Assembly (NCBI RefSeq): GCF_001276715.1
Contig: NZ_LIUQ01000037.1
Location: forward strand, 2,387-66,386
Direction of reading: 5' to 3'
DNA length: 64,000 nucleotides
DNA from: Planktothricoides sp. SR001
GTDB lineage: Bacteria > Cyanobacteriota > Cyanobacteriia > Cyanobacteriales > Laspinemataceae
How positions within the stretch are numbered: the first letter of the stretch is position 1; each line of letters starts with the position of its first letter. The position numbers were made by a program, and so were the translations under genes. Below the pieces are notes generated by a model. It searched no databases. It had not been told where the DNA came from and saw only the letters and a program-made list of their open reading frames with translations. This document shows, piece by piece, positions 1 to 7,917 of the stretch.

Positions 1-91
1 CACCGATTTTTGCCAGGGGGATAACCACCGCACAGTTAATTTTTTATAATATAATAAAGTTAAAGACCGTTTACAGTTTAAAAACTCGGCC

Positions 92-1273
92 ATGCCCTCA
101 ATTGCCCGGAAAAACCTGTTTGAAGACCTGCCGCGCTTCCTCGTTGCTCAAGCGGGCATCATGTTTGCTGTTAGCTTAATTACCATTCAAACCGGAATCT
201 TGCAAGGAGTGATTCGCTCGATCTCCCTCTTGATTGACTATTCAAAAGCCGATATCTGGGTCGGTTCCCAAAACACTGCCTCTTTAGAATTGACCTTGCA
301 AATTCCATACAAACGCTTTATCCAAGCCCAAGAAGTTGAAGGAGTCGAGTTAGCAGAACCCGTAATTTTCAACGGGGGAAGTTGGCGATCTTTTTCCGGG
401 CAAATCAATCATGTCCGAGTGATTGGCTTTAATCCTGATAGCCAACTCTTTGTACCTGGTGAAATTAGCAGAGGAAATCTGAGTTCCCTCAAAGAACCTT
501 ATACCTTCTTTATTGATGAAAAAAACAAGGATTCCCTGAATGTTGAATGGATTGGCGATCGGGTAGAAATGGGAATTTTTCAAGCCAAACTGGTGGGCTT
601 GACCAGAAACACCCAATCAACCATCTCCAGTCCCTTTGTGTTCACCTCCTTAGAGAATGCCTCAGCGATCGTCACTTCGCCAATGACCGAAGAACCATCC
701 AAATTATTGGCACCGAATCCAGAATCCTTAGAAACCGACGATCTGATTACTTATGTCTTAATTCGAGCCAAACCCGGTCAAGACTTGGAAGCACTCAAGC
801 AAAGACTAGAAAAAGCTTTACCATACAGTCGAGCATTTACCAAAGCAGAATTTTCCGAAATGACTCGCACCTACTGGCAAAAGCGCACCGGCATCGGCTT
901 TGTCTTGGGACTGGGGGCCTGCGTTGGTGTAGTGGTGGGCATCGTGGTGGTGGGACAAATCCTTTATTCTTCCGTATCTGACCACCTCAAAGAATTTGGC
1001 ACTCTCAAAGCAATGGGTGCGTCTAACTACTTGATCTATAGCGTCATTATTGAACAATCCCTGTGGATGGCGGTGCTGGGTTATATTCCCGGTATGGCCC
1101 TTTGTTTTGGGGTCAAAGCTTGGGCATTCGCCGCCCAAGGACTGGTGATTTTAATTACCCCGACCACCGCTGCAAGTGTTTTTGGCATCACCGTGTTGAT
1201 GTGCGTTGGTTCCGCTTTGTTTGCCATTCAAAAAGTCAATCGTGTGGATCCGGCAATTGTGTTTAAAGCTTAA
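92..1273 (+). CDS. devC: DevC/MacB-type ABC transporter permease (FtsX family)
   Basis: 393-aa inner-membrane permease of the FtsX/MacB superfamily, closest in layout to cyanobacterial DevC, which works with a DevA ATPase and a DevB membrane-fusion protein in export across the envelope. One membrane segment lies near residues 15-37. A large extracytoplasmic domain follows (about 40-260), then three C-terminal membrane segments (about 268-290, 315-340, 350-385). The cytoplasmic loop has the typical DHLKEFGTLKAMGAS segment that contacts the ATPase. The ATG at 92 is the first in frame after a stop at 47-49; no strong ribosome site is visible. The ATPase gene lies about 300 bp downstream on the same strand. 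A devB gene would lie upstream, outside the window. The substrate cannot be inferred. Confidence 0.88.
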   Translation: MPSIARKNLFEDLPRFLVAQAGIMFAVSLITIQTGILQGVIRSISLLIDYSKADIWVGSQNTASLELTLQIPYKRFIQAQEVEGVELAEPVIFNGGSWRSFSGQINHVRVIGFNPDSQLFVPGEISRGNLSSLKEPYTFFIDEKNKDSLNVEWIGDRVEMGIFQAKLVGLTRNTQSTISSPFVFTSLENASAIVTSPMTEEPSKLLAPNPESLETDDLITYVLIRAKPGQDLEALKQRLEKALPYSRAFTKAEFSEMTRTYWQKRTGIGFVLGLGACVGVVVGIVVVGQILYSSVSDHLKEFGTLKAMGASNYLIYSVIIEQSLWMAVLGYIPGMALCFGVKAWAFAAQGLVILITPTTAASVFGITVLMCVGSALFAIQKVNRVDPAIVFKA

Positions 1274-1568
1274 CCAGCAATGATTTTGGTGACAAATCTC
1301 ACGGATCAAGTATTTTCTCTGATGAAAAATGTTCATAGTGATAAACACCTTTCTTGATCGAAAGCTACAAGAAAGCGAACCGCCCAAAGCATTATCATAT
1401 TGGTAATTGGCATTGGCACAAGATTATCCGTTCACTTTGGTGCTTCCTCACACCACTGGCCGTACTACCTTTACAACTAAAAATAAATTCGGCATGATTG
1501 CTTCTTCTATTACCATTGATCAGTCTTATCGCAATATACTCATTCCAGTGGCTGAAGCTACCAAGGAA

Positions 1569-2267
1569 ATGGCAACTGCGAAAACAGTTGCCCTGAAAGC
1601 CCGGGGTGTCAAAATGGTGTACGAATCTGGTTTAGGCTACTATGAAGCCCTTAAGGGAGTAGACCTGGATGTGCATCATGGTGATATTGAGCTATTAATG
1701 GGTCCTTCTGGTTCAGGGAAAACCACCCTACTCTCAATTTTGGCAGGCTTGTTGACTCCCTCAGTGGGACAAGTCACTATCCTCGGACAAGATATTACCC
1801 GAATGTCTCGGGCGAAACTTTCTAAGTTTCGCCGGGACAACATTGGTTTTATTTTTCAGGGGTTTAACTTATTTCCCGCCCTTACTGCGGCTGAGAATGT
1901 GGAAATGGCATTAAAGGTGAAAGGAATTCGTGGGCGCCCAGCCCGATCGCAAGCGGAAAACTTACTGGAACAAGTCGGGTTAGCGGATAAAGCCAAACTC
2001 CGCCCCAGGGATCTCTCTGGGGGACAAAAACAACGGGTGGCGATCGCCCGTGCTCTAGCGGGACATCCTCAAATAATTATGGCCGATGAACCCACCGCTG
2101 CCCTCGACTCCCACAGTGGTCATGCCGTCATTGAACTTTTGCGTAAACTCGCCAAAGAAGAAGGTTGCACAGTGCTGATGGTGACTCACGACCCTCGGAT
2201 CCTTGATGTGGCCGATCGCATTCTCTATCTGGAAGATGGCATCTTAACCCCCCAAAGTCCTCGATAG
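1569..2267 (+). CDS. devA: DevA/LolD-type ABC transporter ATP-binding protein
   Basis: ABC ATPase of the LolD/MacB/DevA type, the presumed partner of the permease upstream. From the ATG at 1569 it is 232 aa. Visible motifs: Walker A GPSGSGKTT, a Q-loop in FIFQGFNLF, signature LSGGQKQR, Walker B IIMADEPT and the H-loop in MVTHDP. The frame stays open upstream to a TTG at 1407, with another ATG at 1494. The extra 54 residues look unlike the family N-terminus, and ATG 1569 gives a usual start just before the beta-strand ALKARGVKMVY, so 1569 is preferred. An AAGGAA lies only 1-2 bases before it, so the start is not certain. A GAAACCGGGTTTC hairpin follows the gene. Confidence 0.88.
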   Translation: MATAKTVALKARGVKMVYESGLGYYEALKGVDLDVHHGDIELLMGPSGSGKTTLLSILAGLLTPSVGQVTILGQDITRMSRAKLSKFRRDNIGFIFQGFNLFPALTAAENVEMALKVKGIRGRPARSQAENLLEQVGLADKAKLRPRDLSGGQKQRVAIARALAGHPQIIMADEPTAALDSHSGHAVIELLRKLAKEEGCTVLMVTHDPRILDVADRILYLEDGILTPQSPR

Positions 2268-2279
2268 TCTGACAAAAAA

Positions 2280-2325
2280 ACCCGGTTTCTCAAATCTCTA
2301 ACCCTGACAAGAAACCGGGTTTCTT
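2280..2325 (+). terminator. Hairpin after devA, built from the GAAACCGGGTTTC repeat
   Basis: CCCGGTTTCT at 2281-2290 pairs with AGAAACCGGG at 2310-2319, with a T-rich tail after it. It may terminate devA. The same palindromic word recurs at 3112-3126 and 52867-52951, so it is also a dispersed repeat. Confidence 0.55.
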
Positions 2326-2771
2326 GTTCTGGTTAGGTGAACATAATTAATTGCACTTTTCTTTCCCCGCCGTAAATCCTTGGATTCCCGCATATAGGAA
2401 GGATGCATAGGAGAGAGATTCGTAGGAGAGAGAAGAGAGAATATCTTTACTATGCATCTCTTTACTCTTTCCTCTTTTCTTATAATGGGGTCTGTGGTGA
2501 ATTTATTTCTGCCCGTAAACTTATATTGGACTTAAACAAATTTAAAGCCCAAACAAAGCCCAAACTCCCTTTATAAGCTGCGAATACGTCTCAATTTTGG
2601 TGCTGCCAATTGACAAATCGACATGATATCGGTCTTCAAATAAAAAAAGCTTCTTGAAAGTCACGAACGCCGAAATATTTATGAAATTAAAATACATCTT
2701 ATGTCAAGATATAATTTAGCATTTAAATCACCACAAAGTTACTATAATATTTTGAAAAATAGTCAATTAAC
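2326..2771. other. Intergenic stretch without a recognisable gene
   Basis: AT-rich sequence with short GAGAGA/CTCTTT runs around 2405-2480. No open frame with family resemblance and no RNA gene seen. Confidence 0.5.
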
Positions 2772-3018
2772 TTAGCAAAAAGCTAATCTACAAAATTCCC
2801 TAGTTTTCACTTCTTGGGCAAATAGCTGCTGGGCTTTGGCTAGAACCCCAGGGAAAGCGGCTTTTACCTGGAGATGCTTCACCACCCATTGGGGGTGGTT
2901 TGGTCGTTGGGTATCCGCAGCGAGATAGGTTTGACCAAAGCCGCCTTTGCCCAATGGTTGTAAGATTTGATAGCGTCCTTTAAGGAGTTGGCCCTGGATT
3001 TGATTGCTTCTGTGGTGG
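2772..3018 (-). pseudogene. Remnant of a Ser/Thr protein kinase (N-lobe only)
   Basis: On the minus strand the frame reads GQLLKGRYQILQPLGKGGFG followed by QTYLAAD, the glycine-rich ATP loop of the large cyanobacterial Ser/Thr kinase family. The VVKHLQV stretch resembles the VAIK-like strand with its lysine. About 75 residues remain. Upstream the frame closes at a TGA with no ATG between, and downstream it stops at 2772 before the catalytic HRD and DFG motifs. It is therefore broken at both ends and cannot be a working kinase. Confidence 0.8.
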
Positions 3019-3060
3019 AATATATTTCAATTTTAGATAAGGGAACCGGGAATTAGACTC

Positions 3061-3126
3061 AGAAACCGAGCTTCTTTTCCCCATTTTGGCTTTGAAGCAA
3101 AAATTGGAGGCAGAAACCCGGTTTCT
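3061..3126. repeat. Copies of the AGAAACCSGGTTTCT palindrome
   Basis: A perfect 15-base copy of the palindromic word is at 3112-3126 and a decayed copy (AGAAACCGAGCTTCT) at 3061-3075, both between the kinase remnant and hemC. Other copies are at 2281-2319 and 52867-52951. Confidence 0.7.
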
Positions 3127-3232
3127 TAAAGACGGGCTAAAAATGGCTAAAAATGCTAAAAAAACAGATCCAAGGGCGCCGAGTGCGGTAGTCTAGATCG
3201 AGTGACTTTATTTAAAATTTGGCGATATTTTA

Positions 3233-4201
3233 ATGACTTCTACCGTGGTAAACCCCTCTCATACCGTGCGTCTTGGTTCCCGAAAAAGCCAACTGGCTTT
3301 GGTGCAAACTGAGTGGGTGCAAGCAGAACTACAAAAACATTACCCCAACAGCACATTTGAAATCCACAAGATGAGTACCCAAGGAGACAAGATTTTAGAT
3401 GTGCCTTTGGCCAAAATTGGGGATAAGGGTCTGTTCACCAAAGAATTGGAAGTGGGGATGCTGAACAAGGAGACGGACTTAGCGGTTCATTCCTTGAAAG
3501 ACCTGCCCACCAATTTGCCCGAAGGATTGGTGCTCGGCTGTATTACGGAAAGAGAAAATCCAGCGGATGCCTTGGTTCTGCACCAAAACTATAAAGATAA
3601 GCAACTGGATACTTTGCCCCCTGGGGCGGTGGTGGGTACTTCATCTCTGCGTCGTTTGGCCCAGTTACGTCACCATTTTCCCCATCTAGAGTTTAAGGAT
3701 ATTCGGGGAAATCTGAATACTCGCTTGGCTAAGCTAGATGCGGGTGAGTATGATGCCTTGATTTTGGCGGTGGCGGGTTTACACCGTTTGGGAATGGGCG
3801 ATCGCATCGATCAAGTGATTCCCCCAGAAATCAGTCTGCACGCAGTAGGTCAAGGAGCTTTGGGAATTGAATGTCGCGATGGGGATACGGAAATTCTCGA
3901 AATTATTAAAGTGTTGGAACATGAACCTACCAAGTATCGCTGTTTGGCGGAACGCGCTTTTCTGCGGACTCTGGAAGGGGGATGTCAAGTTCCCATTGGC
4001 GTGAATACAGTCATTGAAGGCGATCAACTAACTTTAACTGGGATGGTTGCCAGTTTAGATGGCAAACGTTTAGTTAAAGATACAGTGGTTGGGGCGGCGA
4101 CTGAAGCGGAACAACTGGGAATTGAATTGGCTGAAGAGTTAAAAAATCAAGGCGCCCAAGATATTTTAAACGAGATTTTTGCTCAAATTCAGCGTAGTTA
4201 A
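3233..4201 (+). CDS. hemC: Porphobilinogen deaminase (hydroxymethylbilane synthase)
   Basis: 322-aa cytoplasmic enzyme of tetrapyrrole synthesis. It joins four porphobilinogens into hydroxymethylbilane for haem, chlorophyll and bilins. The N-terminus has [11 protein letters not shown]; the catalytic aspartate is in HSLKD (D90); the phosphate-binding arginines lie in [11 protein letters not shown] and RGNLNTRL. The cysteine that carries the dipyrromethane cofactor is in EGGCQVPIG (C251). Length is normal. The ATG at 3233 lacks a strong ribosome site, but the reading starts right at the conserved region. The gene stands alone, followed by a perfect hairpin. Confidence 0.97.
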   Translation: MTSTVVNPSHTVRLGSRKSQLALVQTEWVQAELQKHYPNSTFEIHKMSTQGDKILDVPLAKIGDKGLFTKELEVGMLNKETDLAVHSLKDLPTNLPEGLVLGCITERENPADALVLHQNYKDKQLDTLPPGAVVGTSSLRRLAQLRHHFPHLEFKDIRGNLNTRLAKLDAGEYDALILAVAGLHRLGMGDRIDQVIPPEISLHAVGQGALGIECRDGDTEILEIIKVLEHEPTKYRCLAERAFLRTLEGGCQVPIGVNTVIEGDQLTLTGMVASLDGKRLVKDTVVGAATEAEQLGIELAEELKNQGAQDILNEIFAQIQRS

Positions 4202-4221
4202 AGCAGGCACAAGAGCCTATC

Positions 4222-4260
4222 AATTGATAGTTGATAATTGATAATTATCAACTATCAATT
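4222..4260 (+). terminator. Perfect 18-bp hairpin after hemC
   Basis: AATTGATAGTTGATAATT (4222-4239) and its reverse complement (4243-4260) form an AT-only stem with a 3-base loop. It lacks a T-run, so it may be an RNA-end hairpin or a mobile-type palindrome rather than a classical terminator. The rest of 4261-4545 shows no gene. Confidence 0.5.
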
Positions 4261-4545
4261 ATCAATAAAAACATAACTGCTACCCCGGATCGGGGTGATT
4301 TGACAGAGGTTAATTAACGGCAAAAGTGTAATTTCGCAGTAAGATAGTTATATAGGAGTTACGCAGTAGAAGCCTATAACCTTTGTGTGATTCGCCAACT
4401 CCATCAAACCGCCGATCCAGAAAACATTCAGAAAATAGGCAGAATCTCTACAAACTCAATATAGAGTCCAATAGACTCCAATCTGGCAACTGGGTAATTT
4501 CTAGTAATTTCTATAGTTGTTACAAAAAGTTTATAGGAGCCCATT

Positions 4546-4899
4546 ATGCCTGTATCCGTGCAATTTATAGATGGGATCAACGAACAAGTGAGTGGAATTA
4601 GCCTACGCCGTCGGCGAGACAGTGGCACCAACTTGGTTGTTTTATTGTTTGAGGACTTAGAGGCATTAAAAGGAGGACGGAGTTTTACTAATAAAATTGA
4701 TACCTTGTCTTTACGGGATCAAGAAGGGGAAATTAAAGTTATCCCCAGTGGCATGAAGTTCTTTTTTGCCGATGACGAGCATGATTTAGCCAAAGCCGAA
4801 TGTTCTTTTGAACTGAGGACACAAGCGGAATTGGAGCGAGTGATGCGATTTTTACATCGCTATGCTGATGCATATGGCTTTGAATTTCAGTCAAATTAA
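4546..4899 (+). CDS. Psb28 family protein, divergent paralog (Psb28-2-like)
   Basis: 117-aa protein of the Psb28 family, which binds photosystem II assembly intermediates at the cytoplasmic face. It aligns with the canonical Psb28 at 38682-39017 of this window: VQFIDGINEQVSGISLRRRR at the start, the DQEGEIKV strand, and the C-terminal RVMRFLHRYADAYGFEF matching [16 protein letters not shown]. The middle is clearly different, as in the second paralog (Psb28-2) of other cyanobacteria. GGAGCC precedes the ATG. No partner gene is adjacent. The stop codon is immediately followed by a 16-bp tandem repeat. Confidence 0.87.
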   Translation: MPVSVQFIDGINEQVSGISLRRRRDSGTNLVVLLFEDLEALKGGRSFTNKIDTLSLRDQEGEIKVIPSGMKFFFADDEHDLAKAECSFELRTQAELERVMRFLHRYADAYGFEFQSN

Positions 4900-4961
4900 A
4901 CAACTGCCTCGATAAACAACTGCCTCGATAAACAACTGCCTCGATAAACAACTGCCTCGAT
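4898..4961. repeat. Four exact copies of a 16-bp tandem repeat
   Basis: AAACAACTGCCTCGAT occurs four times without gap or mismatch (4898-4913, 4914-4929, 4930-4945, 4946-4961), starting within the stop codon of the Psb28-like gene. The last copy is the left arm of the hairpin that follows. Confidence 0.95.
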
Positions 4962-4997
4962 TTCTCCTCTCTGGTATGAGAGAGAACCGAGGCAGTG
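4951..4997. terminator. Hairpin between the convergent psb28-like and PIN-TRAM genes
   Basis: ACTGCCTCG (4951-4959) pairs with CGAGGCAGT (4989-4997), and an inner CTCTCT/AGAGAG stem closes the loop around GGTAT. It sits between two convergent genes, so it could end transcripts from both sides. It has no T-run. Confidence 0.55.
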
Positions 4998-5064
4998 TCG
5001 GTAAAGCGATCGCCAAGGATCGCCCTGACAAATCATGCCTTCAAAATCAGTCATTGCCTACAAT

Positions 5065-6147
5065 TTATCCAGCAATCACTGAAGCATGGGGACGAGCAAA
5101 AATCATCCGACCGGCAGAAGTTTGTAAAGCTGATGTCACCACCACTCGCATCATCGCACCGATATGAGTTTCCGCTTCTTCCACCACCACCATCGTGCCA
5201 TCTTCTAAATAGCCGACCCCTTGGGCAGCTTCTTTCCCTTCCTTGAGAATTTTTAACTCTAAAGTATCTCCAGGCAGATACACTGGACGCACCGCTTGAG
5301 TCAAGTCATTAATATTCAAGACCGGCACCTTTTGTAAAGCGGCTACTTTGCTCAAGTTGTAGTCATTGGTTAACAAAATGGCATTAATTTCTTGAGCTAA
5401 ACGCACCAACTTAGCATCCACCGTATGAATATCTTCGTAGTCAGCAGGGTGAATCACAATGCGATCGGGGTAATTTTCCTGCATTTGATTCAGAATATCC
5501 AATCCTCTGCGGCCACGAACTCGTTTTTGATCGTTGGAGGCATCCGCGACTAACTGCAATTCTTGTAAAACAAATTGGGGAACGAGAATTTGCCCTTCCA
5601 GAAACCCAGTTTCCAGCAAAGATTCTACCCGACCATCAATAATACAGCTTGTATCCAAAATTTTGGTTTGGGCGGGTTTCAAGGTGCCTTCGGCGACTAA
5701 CATCATTTCGACGGAATTGGGATTAATCAGTCTTAAGAAAGCCCGACCGTGGCTGTCAGCGAGGGAAACCCCGGTAAAAGCAAAGAGGATACTGCCTAAA
5801 ACGGCGGTCAGGGGTTTAATAAAGCCAAATTCTCCGGGAATGGGCAGTAAAAACAGGGGGGCTAACATTAAGTTGGCCACCAGAAGTCCGATCACTAAAC
5901 CGATCGCCCGCGTGATCAGCATATCAATGGGCATATGGCGGACTTTGACTTCCAGCCGTCGGTAGTTAATTTGCATGAATAAACCGACGCCAAATCCAAT
6001 TAAAGCGCCAAATCCAGCGGTTACAGATCGCAACCCTTCCAGACTTGTCACTTGATTAGTAGCACTACTGGGCAGCATATCGATTCCGTAAAAACCGATG
6101 CCCACCCCTGTTAAGATGAATGAGATCACGATAATTGCATCAAGCAT
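5065..6147 (-). CDS. PIN-TRAM domain membrane protein (YacL-like putative RNase)
   Basis: 360 aa. Four predicted membrane segments (about 5-22, 42-62, 80-105, 112-130) precede a PIN nuclease domain (about 160-280) and a C-terminal TRAM RNA-binding domain (about 285-345). PIN acidic residues are visible in KILDTSCIIDGR, in the QELQ segment and in TVDAKLVRLA followed by LLTNDYNL. The layout is that of the YacL/PilT-like family common in cyanobacteria and Firmicutes. A membrane-tethered role in RNA turnover is inferred from the domains; no substrate is known from the sequence. The gene is convergent with the psb28-like gene. Confidence 0.88.
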   Translation of the reverse strand: MLDAIIVISFILTGVGIGFYGIDMLPSSATNQVTSLEGLRSVTAGFGALIGFGVGLFMQINYRRLEVKVRHMPIDMLITRAIGLVIGLLVANLMLAPLFLLPIPGEFGFIKPLTAVLGSILFAFTGVSLADSHGRAFLRLINPNSVEMMLVAEGTLKPAQTKILDTSCIIDGRVESLLETGFLEGQILVPQFVLQELQLVADASNDQKRVRGRRGLDILNQMQENYPDRIVIHPADYEDIHTVDAKLVRLAQEINAILLTNDYNLSKVAALQKVPVLNINDLTQAVRPVYLPGDTLELKILKEGKEAAQGVGYLEDGTMVVVEEAETHIGAMMRVVVTSALQTSAGRMIFARPHASVIAG

Positions 6148-6413
6148 TGTTCCTAAATCCTTTTAGAGATCAATTTAACGGTTGACTGATTAACGGTTGA
6201 CGGGCAATTCCTCCGCAAGTATTGCCCAGGAATTGAATCCGATTTTTGGGATAATTCTACAATTCCTCTATTATACTCTTAAGTTTTTCCAGATTCCTCA
6301 GCAGTGGATACTCATTAAAGTTACAAAACTTACCAGAGATCGTGAATCAGGCCAATGGGTGATTCGTTAGCAGCGATCGCCTCTTAAAAAAACATCACCA
6401 AATTAGAAAAACC

Positions 6414-7652
6414 ATGAATTTCAATGAGAATGAGCAACCGAAATCCGTTTATATTCACATACCCTTTTGTCGTCGTCGCTGCTTTTATTGTGATTTTCCG
6501 ATCTTTGTCATCGGCGATCGCCAACAAGGGGAGAATTCTAGCACGATCCAGAAATATATAGAAACGTTGATTCAAGAGATCGAGATGACTCCCGGTGGCG
6601 GTCAACCCTTGGAAACAGTTTTTTTTGGCGGGGGTACTCCTTCTCTGCTTTCAGTTCATCAGTTAAACCAAATTATGGAAATTCTCGATCGCCGGTTTGG
6701 TATCAGCGCCAGTCCAGAAATCTCCATCGAAATGGATCCAGGAACCTTTGACTTAGAAAAGTTGTATGGTTACGTCCAAGGGGGAATTAATCGCGTTAGT
6801 TTAGGCATCCAAGCATTTCAAGACGAATTACTAAGTATGTGTGGGCGATCGCACAGTTCTAAAGACATTTTTACAGCCATCGACCTGCTGTACCAAGTAG
6901 GGGTTTCCGACTTCAGCATCGATCTGATCTCTGGACTGCCCCATCAAACCCTAGATCAATGGCAAAACTCCCTAGAAACCGCCGTCATGCTGACACCTAG
7001 CCACATTTCTAGTTACGACTTAATCATCGAACCAGGGACGGCTTTTCATCGCTACTACAAGCCTGGAGTTCCTCCCTTTCCCGACGATCAAAGCACTGCG
7101 GATATGTACCGTCTAGCGGTGCAAATTTTAACCGATGCGGGTTATCAACACTATGAAGTCTCCAACTATGCCTTCCCCGGACATCAATGTCGGCATAATC
7201 GAGTTTATTGGGAAAACCTGCCTTACTACGGTTTTGGCATGGGTGCCACCAGCTATGTCCAAGGACAAAGGTTTACCAGACCCCGGAAAATCGCTGAATA
7301 TTACCAATGGGTCGAACAATCGATCGCCGCAGGGGGAAAAATTGATTGCCCAAAAACTCTGGAAAGCGAACGCTTGCTAGAAACTATCATGCTGGGATTG
7401 CGTTTAACTGATGGCATAAATTGTGCCACCCTGGTCGAACGGTTTGGTGACAATGTACTTCAGCGAATTTGGCCAAGTTTACACCAATACCACCGTCAAG
7501 GATGGGTAGAAATCCTCACCTCTGAAGGAATACCGATCCCCTTATCCCCGGAATCCCCATTACCCCCAAGCAGTCGCATCCGACTCACGGATCCCGAAGG
7601 ATTTTTATTCTCCAATACGATTTTGGCGACCCTGTTTCAACAACTAGAATAA
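6414..7652 (+). CDS. hemW: Radical SAM haem chaperone HemW
   Basis: 412-aa radical SAM protein. The cluster-binding motif is C19-x3-C23-x2-C26 in IPFCRRRCFYCDF, followed by the SAM-binding FFGGGTPSLL. A HemN-type C-terminal domain follows. Earlier annotations call such proteins coproporphyrinogen oxidases, but the single CxxxCxxC and the lack of HemN-specific N-terminal residues fit HemW, which binds haem and hands it to haem proteins. The ATG at 6414 starts two residues before the usual family start. The gene stands alone, with about 265 bp on either side. Confidence 0.92.
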   Translation: MNFNENEQPKSVYIHIPFCRRRCFYCDFPIFVIGDRQQGENSSTIQKYIETLIQEIEMTPGGGQPLETVFFGGGTPSLLSVHQLNQIMEILDRRFGISASPEISIEMDPGTFDLEKLYGYVQGGINRVSLGIQAFQDELLSMCGRSHSSKDIFTAIDLLYQVGVSDFSIDLISGLPHQTLDQWQNSLETAVMLTPSHISSYDLIIEPGTAFHRYYKPGVPPFPDDQSTADMYRLAVQILTDAGYQHYEVSNYAFPGHQCRHNRVYWENLPYYGFGMGATSYVQGQRFTRPRKIAEYYQWVEQSIAAGGKIDCPKTLESERLLETIMLGLRLTDGINCATLVERFGDNVLQRIWPSLHQYHRQGWVEILTSEGIPIPLSPESPLPPSSRIRLTDPEGFLFSNTILATLFQQLE

Positions 7653-7917
7653 TCAGGGGCGATCGGCGTGACTCAACTTACAGAAAATCAATGATTTCGA
7701 TCGCCATAAAACGGTGATTTCACCATTGGCGATCGAGGTGAAATTGACCCGCTGGCCTGCTTGTGTAAACTTTTCTTAAAGTTGACCCAAATTTAAGGGT
7801 TTTTTGTAAAGATTTGCGAATTACTGCATCCACCCGACCGGACTCACCCGATCCATTGAATACAATAAAAGAAGTCACTAAAAGAAGTCACTTTTTGATT
7901 GTTAAGGAGGGGGGAAG

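Noticed and set aside
4383-4601. 72-codon frame overlapping the start of the psb28-like gene
   Set aside because: Overlaps the real gene and shows no conservation pattern.
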